This document shows positions 1-4,678 of a stretch of 6,111 nt of DNA, piece after piece (within the stretch, counting starts at the first letter, position 1; each line of letters starts with the position of its first letter). A program made the translations under genes and the position numbers. Origin of the DNA: DASSUW01 sp036520135 (lineage in GTDB: Bacteria; Actinomycetota; Thermoleophilia; Solirubrobacterales; Solirubrobacteraceae); NCBI GenBank assembly GCA_036520135.1, contig DATDKF010000114.1, positions 1 to 6,111 of the forward strand, given 5' to 3'. The notes under the pieces were generated by a model. It worked only from the letters and a program-made list of their open reading frames with translations. It was not told the DNA's origin and did no database searches.

Positions 1-827
1 TGGTCGTGGATCGCCTCGATCCCCACGCGCTCGAGCAGCTCGAGCGAGCCGGTCTGGGCGACCCAGCTGAACCACGCCGGCGAGACGTCGAAGCGCCGCG
101 CGCCGCCCGCCAGCCGCAGCGGCCCGCCGTAGGACGCCGCCGGCGTCTCGGCGGCGAACCAGCCCGCCAGGTGCGGCGTCAGTCGCTCGGCCGCCTCCGG
201 CCGCACCGCCATGAACGCGCAGCCGCGCGGGGCGAGCAGCCACTTGTAGGTCGCGCACACGAGGAAGTCGAACCGCGACGCGTCCAACGGCAGCCAGCCG
301 CACGCCTGCGTCGCGTCGATGAGCGCCGGGACCCCCGAAGCGGCGATCGCGTCGAGGTCGGCCAGCCGCCCGTCCGCCGACTGGACCGCGCTGACCGCCA
401 CGAGGTCTGCGCCGTCGAGGGCGCCGACGAGGTCCGCGAGCGGGACCAGGTCGACGCGGACGCCGCGCGCCTCCTGGGCGAGCAGCGGGAACAGCACGGA
501 CGTGAAGTCCTCCGCGCAGGCCACGACCCGTGCGCCGCGCGGCAGCGACAGCGCGACGAGCCCCACGAACGCCGACACCTGCGAGCCGACCGCCACGTCG
601 TCCGCCGCCACGCCGTGCAGCCGCGCGAACAGGCCGCGGGCGACGTCGACCGACCGCTGCCACTCCTGCCACGGCGTGCGCCCGTGACGCCACTGCTCGG
701 CCGCGGCCGCGAACGCCTCGAACGCCGCGCGCGGCGGCAGCCCGTAGCCGGCGGTGTTGAGGTAGATGGTCTCCGGCGCGAACTGCCGCCGGGCCTCGGC
801 GATGGAGAGCGCGGACAGGCGCGTCAG
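1..827 (-). CDS. Class V aminotransferase-fold PLP-dependent enzyme (partial, C-terminus off the left edge)
   Basis: 275 codons are visible and the gene runs off the left edge, so the C-terminal domain is missing. The translation is a fold-type I PLP enzyme of the class V (cysteine desulfurase/isopenicillin N epimerase-like) group. The N-terminal YLNTAGYGLPP is at residues 22-32. ALIDATQ at 168-174 carries the probable PLP-pyridine-binding Asp171. CATYKW at 191-196 gives the probable Schiff-base Lys195. The substrate cannot be inferred. The frame has no ATG, GTG or TTG until a GTG at 611-609 (codon 73), which would remove the conserved N-terminus. I therefore place the start at CTG 827-825, which overlaps the TGA stop of the upstream TetR gene as CTGA. 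No good Shine-Dalgarno precedes it, so translation is probably coupled. It is the last visible gene of the FMO-TetR operon. The family is fairly sure; the start and function are inferred. Confidence 0.85.
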   Translation of the reverse strand, partial: MTRLSALSIAEARRQFAPETIYLNTAGYGLPPRAAFEAFAAAAEQWRHGRTPWQEWQRSVDVARGLFARLHGVAADDVAVGSQVSAFVGLVALSLPRGARVVACAEDFTSVLFPLLAQEARGVRVDLVPLADLVGALDGADLVAVSAVQSADGRLADLDAIAASGVPALIDATQACGWLPLDASRFDFLVCATYKWLLAPRGCAFMAVRPEAAERLTPHLAGWFAAETPAASYGGPLRLAGGARRFDVSPAWFSWVAQTGSLELLERVGIEAIHD

Positions 828-1429
828 CGTATCTGCAGGCGGTCGAGCGCCCCCAGGAACAGCGCCGCCGCGAACCGGGTCGCGCCGTCGACGTCCGGCG
901 GATCGCGCTCGGCCAGGCGCGATCCGAGCTCGAGCCCGACCGCGATCATCGCGTGCGCGCAGTACTCGACGTCGACCGGCGGCAGGTGCCCCGCGGCGAT
1001 CGCGGCCCGCAGATCCTCCGCCAGCTCGCCGGTGCCGGCCGGGAGCACCGCGTCGCCGAACCGCGTCCGCAGGATGTCGAAGTTGCGGCGCATGAACGCG
1101 AACCGCTCCGGGTCCTCGACGATGAACTCGAAGAACGCGCGGTAGCCGCCCTCGACGAACGCCTCGGCGCTCGCAGCGCTGCGCCGCGCGGTCCGCACCC
1201 GGCGCCGCGCCTCGCGGCCCGTCTCCTCGACCAGCGCACGGAAGATCGCGTCCTTGTCCGGGAAGTAGTTGTAGAACGTGCCCGAGGCCAGGTCGGTACG
1301 GCGGATGATGTCGCGCACGCCGACCGCGTCGTAGCCCGCGTCGGCGAACACTGCGCGGGCCGCGGTCAGGATCGCGGCGCGGTTGGCCGCCTTCGTGCGC
1401 TCGCGCCGCCCGGTGGCGGGCGCGCTCAC
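824..1429 (-). CDS. TetR/AcrR-family transcriptional regulator
   Basis: 201 aa, the usual TetR length (about 190-220). The N-terminal helix-turn-helix domain spans roughly residues 12-58. It contains AILTAARAVFADAGYDAVGV, then VRDIIRRTDLASGTFYNYF, the typical TetR recognition-helix region, ending in FPDKDAIF. The ligand/dimerisation domain (about 75-201) is divergent, with FEFIVEDPERFAFMRRN in the middle, so the effector cannot be predicted. The start is GTG 1429-1427, overlapping the TGA stop of the upstream monooxygenase gene as GTGA. A GGAGG at 1440-1444 lies 10 nt upstream and supports this start. Members of this family usually repress their own operon. The likely target here is the divergent region at 2800-2844, upstream of the monooxygenase gene with which it is co-transcribed. 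Family certain; target inferred. Confidence 0.93.
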   Translation of the reverse strand: MSAPATGRRERTKAANRAAILTAARAVFADAGYDAVGVRDIIRRTDLASGTFYNYFPDKDAIFRALVEETGREARRRVRTARRSAASAEAFVEGGYRAFFEFIVEDPERFAFMRRNFDILRTRFGDAVLPAGTGELAEDLRAAIAAGHLPPVDVEYCAHAMIAVGLELGSRLAERDPPDVDGATRFAAALFLGALDRLQIR

Positions 1430-2799
1430 GCTGCTGCGGCCTCCGCCGCGGGCGGCGGCACCGGCAGCCGGTTCCCGATCGCGCGCGCCCGCTCGGCGCC
1501 GCGCCGCCGCTCCTTCGCCAGGTCCGCGAGGTAGTCGTCGTAGTCGACCTGCATCGTGTGGCGCTTGGACGCGACGTAGCGCTTGAACATGCGCGCCCGC
1601 TCGGCCTCCATGTCCGCCCGCATCGCCTCCGGGTCGGGGAGCGCGTAGCGCCCACTCAGGTAGTCGCAGACCCACTCCGACTGCGCCGCCGCCAGCGGCA
1701 TGATCGCCCCGAGCGGCTGCAGCAGGCCGATGAAGGCCACGCTCCGGATGCGCGGGTGGAACACGCGCCGGAACAGCGGCAGGTCGTTGTCGGGCGCGGC
1801 GATCAGGTCCGGGGCGAAGAACGGGAACGTGACCCGGTAGCCCGTGCAGTAGATGACGATGTCGGCCTCGACCTCGCTGCCGTCGGCGAACACGACCGTG
1901 CGCTCGGTCAGCCGCGCGATGTTCGGCTTCGGCGCGATCTCGCCGTGGGCGATGCGCGAGAGGATGTCGTCGGAGACCGTCGGGTGTGCCTGCAGGATCC
2001 CGTGGTCGGGCTTCGGCAGCCCGTAGCGCTCCATGTCGCCGACGCCGACCCGCAGCAGCGCCCGGAAGAACGTCTGCCGGACCTTGAACGGGATACCGGC
2101 CTGCGTCGAGATCTGGTCGAGCGGCTTGCCGAACAGGTACTTGGGGACCACCCAGGCGCCGCGCCGCGCGGCCAGGTACGTCGCGGCCGACGAGAAGCTC
2201 GACTCGACCGCGATGTCCATCGCCGAGTTGCCCATCCCGAGCACGACCACGCGCTTGTCGCGGAAGAAGTTCGGGTCGTCCCCGATGTAGTCGTGCGAGT
2301 GCATCTGCACGCCCGCGAACGCGTCGCTGCCCGGGAACGCCGGCTCGGGCCAGCGCGCGTCCCAATGGTGGCCGTTGGCCACCAACAGCGCGTCGTAGCG
2401 GCGCGTCCCGCCGCCGGCGAGTGTCACCTCCCACACGCCGCCGGGCCCGAGCGCCGCGCGCTCGACGCCGGTCTCGAACGCGATCCGGTCGCGGAAGCCG
2501 AAGTGGTCGACGTAGTTGTCGAAGTACTCGGCGATGTGGGTGTGGTGCGGGAAGTCCGGATAGGTCTTCGGCATCGGGAAGTCCGTGAACTCCATCCGCT
2601 CGCGGGACGTGTTGATGTGCAGTGAGCGGTACGCCGACGACATCCCGTTACGGTTCTTGAAGACCCAGTTGCCGCCGACGCGGTCGGACTTCTCGAAGCA
2701 GTCCACGTCGAAGCCGCGCGCGTGGAACGCCTTGACCGCCGCGATGCCGGACGACCCGGCGCCGATCACGCAGACGTTGGGTAGATGCGGCACGCACAA
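1426..2799 (-). CDS. Flavin-containing monooxygenase (FMO-like, FAD/NADPH-dependent)
   Basis: 457 aa, the usual size of a class B flavoprotein monooxygenase of the FMO type. Such enzymes use NADPH, FAD and O2 to oxygenate soft nucleophiles (N or S) or, in some relatives, ketones. Visible motifs in order: FAD-binding GAGSSG (13-18); GGNW (42-45); NTSRERMEFTDFPMP (63-77), typical of FMOs; FAGVQMHSHDY (161-171), which fits the FMO signature FxGxxxHxxxY; NADPH-binding GMGNSA (188-193); and IYCTGY (316-321), the ATGY-like motif. No signal peptide or membrane segment is evident, so it is probably cytosolic. The tail is Pro/Ala-rich (448-457). The start is TTG 2799-2797, chosen because AGGTG at 2807-2811 sits 7 nt upstream. 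GTG 2793-2791 in the same frame is the alternative. It is first in a leftward operon with a TetR regulator and a PLP enzyme. The substrate is unknown. Confidence 0.92.
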   Translation of the reverse strand: MCVPHLPNVCVIGAGSSGIAAVKAFHARGFDVDCFEKSDRVGGNWVFKNRNGMSSAYRSLHINTSRERMEFTDFPMPKTYPDFPHHTHIAEYFDNYVDHFGFRDRIAFETGVERAALGPGGVWEVTLAGGGTRRYDALLVANGHHWDARWPEPAFPGSDAFAGVQMHSHDYIGDDPNFFRDKRVVVLGMGNSAMDIAVESSFSSAATYLAARRGAWVVPKYLFGKPLDQISTQAGIPFKVRQTFFRALLRVGVGDMERYGLPKPDHGILQAHPTVSDDILSRIAHGEIAPKPNIARLTERTVVFADGSEVEADIVIYCTGYRVTFPFFAPDLIAAPDNDLPLFRRVFHPRIRSVAFIGLLQPLGAIMPLAAAQSEWVCDYLSGRYALPDPEAMRADMEAERARMFKRYVASKRHTMQVDYDDYLADLAKERRRGAERARAIGNRLPVPPPAAEAAAA

Positions 2800-2803
2800 A
2801 AGA

Positions 2804-2817
2804 TGACACCTGCGTCA
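2804..2817. promoter_or_regulatory. Candidate TetR operator: imperfect palindrome TGAC-N6-GTCA
   Basis: The sequence TGACACCTGCGTCA is an imperfect dyad. Five of seven base pairs are symmetric: the outer TGAC/GTCA arms plus one inner C/G pair. It lies in the only intergenic gap, directly upstream of the monooxygenase start, and covers that gene's probable Shine-Dalgarno (AGGTG on the minus strand). Its length and position fit a TetR-dimer operator controlling the FMO-TetR operon, and perhaps the divergent Nudix operon. A 14-bp imperfect dyad is short enough to arise by chance, so this is a candidate only. Confidence 0.35.
2807..2811 (-). promoter_or_regulatory. Ribosome binding site of the monooxygenase gene
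   Basis: AGGTG on the minus strand, 7 nt before TTG 2799. This spacing favours the TTG start over the in-frame GTG at 2793, which would have 13 nt. The site lies inside the candidate operator palindrome. Confidence 0.5.
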
Positions 2818-2832
2818 AGTTCGCGCGCTGCC

Positions 2833-2836
2833 AGGA
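2833..2836 (+). promoter_or_regulatory. Ribosome binding site that decides the Nudix start
   Basis: AGGA ends 8 nt before ATG 2845. It overlaps the other possible start, ATG 2836, which therefore cannot use it. This supports 2845 as the start of the Nudix gene. Confidence 0.55.
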
Positions 2837-2844
2837 TGCCGCCG

Positions 2845-3252
2845 ATGACGATCGATCCGGATACCGCCGAGGTCAAGGCGTCGGGCGGCGTGGTCTGGCG
2901 GCGCGGCGAGCACGGCGTCGAGATCGCGGTCGTGCACCGTCCGCGTTACGACGACTGGTCGCTGCCCAAGGGCAAGCTCGACCCCGGCGAGAGCTGGGAG
3001 GAGGCCGCGCTGCGCGAGGTCGAGGAGGAGATCGGCATGCGCTGCCGGCTCGGCGACGAGCTCACGCCGACCGCCTACGACGACAACAAGGGACGCGCCA
3101 AGGTCGTCCGCTACTGGCTGATGGAGGCGCTCGACGGCGAGTTCGTCCCGTCCGGCGAGGTCGACGAGATGCGCTGGCTCGCGCCCGCCGACGCCGGGCC
3201 CCTCCTCACCTACGACCGCGACCGCGAGCTGCTGCGCGAGGCGCGGCTGTGA
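2845..3252 (+). CDS. Stand-alone Nudix hydrolase, MutT1-like N-terminal domain
   Basis: 135 aa from ATG 2845, a complete single Nudix fold. The Nudix box is perfect against GX5EX7REUXEEXGU: it spans residues 43-65, starts GKLDPGE and ends REVEEEIGM, with metal-binding Glu in REVEEE. The preceding HRPRYDDWSLPKGK (31-44) and the later DEMRWLAPADAGPLLTYDRD (107-126) resemble the Nudix half of actinobacterial MutT1. That enzyme hydrolyses 8-oxo-(d)GTP and dinucleoside polyphosphates. Mycobacterial MutT1 carries a C-terminal histidine-phosphatase domain; here the protein stops just after the Nudix domain. The start could be ATG 2785, 2803 or 2836 in the same frame. The longest would overlap the divergent monooxygenase start and add a poorly conserved-looking Ser/Arg-rich leader. 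The TGA overlaps the next gene's GTG as GTGA, so the two are translationally coupled. Family certain; exact substrate not. Confidence 0.92.
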   Translation: MTIDPDTAEVKASGGVVWRRGEHGVEIAVVHRPRYDDWSLPKGKLDPGESWEEAALREVEEEIGMRCRLGDELTPTAYDDNKGRAKVVRYWLMEALDGEFVPSGEVDEMRWLAPADAGPLLTYDRDRELLREARL

Positions 3253-4388
3253 ACCGCGACCGCTTCCCGGGCCTGCGCGACGGCTGGGCGCGCCTCGACG
3301 GCCCCGCCGGCACGCAGATGGTCGACGCCGCGATCGAGGCGATGGACGCGTTCATGGGCTCGGGCCACAACGCCAACCACGGCGGCCTGTTCGCGGCCGC
3401 GCACCGCACCGACGAGCTCGTCGCGTCCGCGCGCGCATCGGTCGGCACGCTGCTCGGCGGCGACCCGCGCGGGGTCGCCTTCGGCCCGAGCATGACCGCG
3501 ATGACGATGCGCTTCGCGGGCGCGGCCGGTCGCGCGCTCGCGCCCGGTGACGAGGTCGTCTGCACGCGCCTGGACCACGACGCCAACGTGCGCCCGTGGG
3601 TCATCCACGCCGAGCGCAACGGCGCGACCGTCCGCTTCGCCGACCCCGAGCCCGACACGCTCGAGCTGCCCGCCTCCGCCGTCGAGGCCGTGCTGAGCGA
3701 CCGCACGCGCTGGGTCGCCGTCACCGCCGCCTCCAACGCGGTCGGCACCGTGCCGGACATGCCCGGCATCGTCGCCGCCGCCCACGCTGCCGGCGCGCGC
3801 GTATACGTCGACGCCGTCCACGCGGCGCCGCACCGGCGGCTCGACGTCGAGGCGCTCGGCTGCGACGCGCTCGCCTGCTCCGCCTACAAGTGGTTCGGCC
3901 CGCACATCGGGATCCTCTGGGGCCGCCCCGAGGTGCTCGAGGAGCTGCAGCCCGACAAGCTGCGCCCGTCGTCCGACGACGTCCCCGACCGCTGGGAGCT
4001 CGGCACGCTGCCGTTCGAGTCGCTCGCCGGCGTGCGCGCGGCGGCCGACTACGTGCTGTCCGCCGACTGGGACGCCGTCCGCGCCCACGAGCAGGCGCTG
4101 CTCGACGCCGCGCTCGCGGGCCTGGAGGCGATGCCCCACGTCACGCTCTACGGCGCGGCGGCCGACCGCGCGCCCACGCTGATGTTCAACGTCGCGGGCC
4201 GCACGCCCGAGCAGGTCGCGACCGCCCTGGCCGAGCGCGAGATCGCGGTCTGGCACGGCAACTACTACGCCTGGGAGCTCGAGCGCCACCTTGGGCTCGC
4301 GCCGCACGGCGCGATCCGCGCCGGCTTCGTCCACTACAACGACGAAGCCGACGCCGAGCGGCTGCTCGCCGCGGTGGCCGACCTCTAG
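3249..4388 (+). CDS. Cysteine desulfurase-like PLP-dependent enzyme (VC1184-type class V aminotransferase)
   Basis: 379 aa from GTG 3249, which overlaps the Nudix stop as GTGA; GAGG at 3238-3241 lies 7 nt upstream. It is a fold-type I PLP enzyme. LDGPAGTQ (17-23, N-terminal substrate-site loop), LDHDANVRPW (108-117) and SNAVGT (162-167) match the cysteine desulfurase-like VC1184 group. VYVDAVHAAPH (185-195) carries the probable PLP-binding Asp188. SAYKWFGPH (211-219) carries the probable Schiff-base Lys214. IRAGFVHYND (356-365) occupies the place where SufS/CsdA have RxGHHCA: Arg357, the likely carboxylate-binding residue, is kept, but there is no cysteine anywhere after Cys210. True desulfurase activity is therefore doubtful; an aminotransferase, lyase or epimerase reaction is possible. 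It is a different subfamily from the PLP enzyme at 1-827. No iron-sulfur assembly gene is adjacent. The TAG stop interlocks with the convergent membrane-protein gene. Confidence 0.9.
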   Translation: MNRDRFPGLRDGWARLDGPAGTQMVDAAIEAMDAFMGSGHNANHGGLFAAAHRTDELVASARASVGTLLGGDPRGVAFGPSMTAMTMRFAGAAGRALAPGDEVVCTRLDHDANVRPWVIHAERNGATVRFADPEPDTLELPASAVEAVLSDRTRWVAVTAASNAVGTVPDMPGIVAAAHAAGARVYVDAVHAAPHRRLDVEALGCDALACSAYKWFGPHIGILWGRPEVLEELQPDKLRPSSDDVPDRWELGTLPFESLAGVRAAADYVLSADWDAVRAHEQALLDAALAGLEAMPHVTLYGAAADRAPTLMFNVAGRTPEQVATALAEREIAVWHGNYYAWELERHLGLAPHGAIRAGFVHYNDEADAERLLAAVADL

Positions 4389-4678
4389 CGGCGCAGGCGC
4401 GGGTCGGTCCCGGGATCGGTCAGGCTGCCGCCGCGCGAGCGTCGGATCAGGTAGACGATCCCGGTCGCGCAGACGAGCGAGACGAGCCAGCCCGCGCCGT
4501 AGTAGCGGCCGCCGGTGACGACGTAAAGGATGATCCCGCCGATCAGCGACCCGCCGATGCCGACCAGCATCGTCATCGGCAGCGACATCGGGTCCTTGCC
4601 GGGCAGCGCCAGCCGCGCGAAGGCGCCGATGATGAGGCCCCAGAAGGCGAGCGAGATCAGATATACGAGCCAGCTCAT
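4385..4678 (-). CDS. GlsB/YeaQ/YmgE-family small membrane protein (transglycosylase-associated family)
   Basis: 97 aa with three predicted hydrophobic segments at about residues 3-22, 34-55 and 62-79. The middle segment holds a glycine-zipper run, GIGGSLIGG (40-48). The short loop ARLALPGKDP (21-30) matches the conserved A-K/R-L-x-x-PGKDP of the GlsB/YeaQ/YmgE family (Pfam transglycosylase-associated protein). A basic, hydrophilic tail follows (79-97). Members are inner-membrane proteins linked to envelope stress; the biochemical role is unknown, and the family name does not show an enzymatic function. The ATG 4678-4676 overlaps the gltD stop as ATGA, so it is the downstream member of that transcription unit. 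Its TAG (4387-4385) overlaps the stop of the convergent PLP enzyme gene. Confidence 0.9.
   Translation of the reverse strand: MSWLVYLISLAFWGLIIGAFARLALPGKDPMSLPMTMLVGIGGSLIGGIILYVVTGGRYYGAGWLVSLVCATGIVYLIRRSRGGSLTDPGTDPRLRR

Larger units (their letters stand above)
2800..2844. promoter_or_regulatory. Divergent intergenic region between the FMO operon and the Nudix operon
   Basis: This is the only real non-coding stretch in the window, 45 bp between the TTG start of the leftward monooxygenase and the chosen ATG of the rightward Nudix gene. It must hold, or lie between, the promoters of both operons. I see no convincing -35/-10 pair for the leftward gene. For the rightward gene a weak pair is possible: TTGGGT at 2777-2782 and AAAGAT at 2799-2804, with a 16-bp spacer. 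The region contains the palindrome at 2804-2817 and a Shine-Dalgarno on each strand. Confidence 0.55.

Noticed and set aside
30..44. CTCGAG-CAG-CTCGAG palindrome/direct repeat
   Set aside because: It encodes Leu-Glu-Leu-Leu-Glu in the PLP enzyme gene; codon bias explains it.
901..924. Hairpin with 8-bp perfect arms (GATCGCGC / GCGCGATC, 8-nt loop), as a possible terminator
   Set aside because: It lies inside the TetR coding sequence, has no T-run, and such arms are common by chance in GC-rich coding DNA.
6..1145. Long rightward open frame (379 codons) opposite the PLP enzyme and TetR genes
   Set aside because: Its product is an Arg/Ala/Pro-rich run with no recognisable domain; it is the antisense shadow of GC-rich genes whose minus-strand products show clear motifs.
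824..2434. A 536-codon minus-strand frame that could look like a fusion of an N-terminal domain to TetR
   Set aside because: The part before the GTG at 1429 is the monooxygenase gene read out of frame; only the last 201 residues are real.
1558..2625. 355-codon rightward open frame opposite the monooxygenase gene
   Set aside because: Low-complexity Arg/Val/Asp-rich translation without a family resemblance; the FMO motifs on the minus strand explain this DNA.
2814..2819. TTGACG on the minus strand as a -35 box for the monooxygenase gene
   Set aside because: A -10 box at normal spacing would fall inside the coding region (near 2791-2796) and no TANNNT-like sequence is there.
2785..2844. Longer Nudix gene starting at ATG 2785
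   Set aside because: It would overlap the divergent monooxygenase start and add a Ser/Arg/Met-rich leader; AGGA at 2833-2836 points to ATG 2845.
3210..4334. 374-codon minus-strand frame opposite the second PLP enzyme
   Set aside because: Gly/Arg/Val-rich antisense shadow without motifs.
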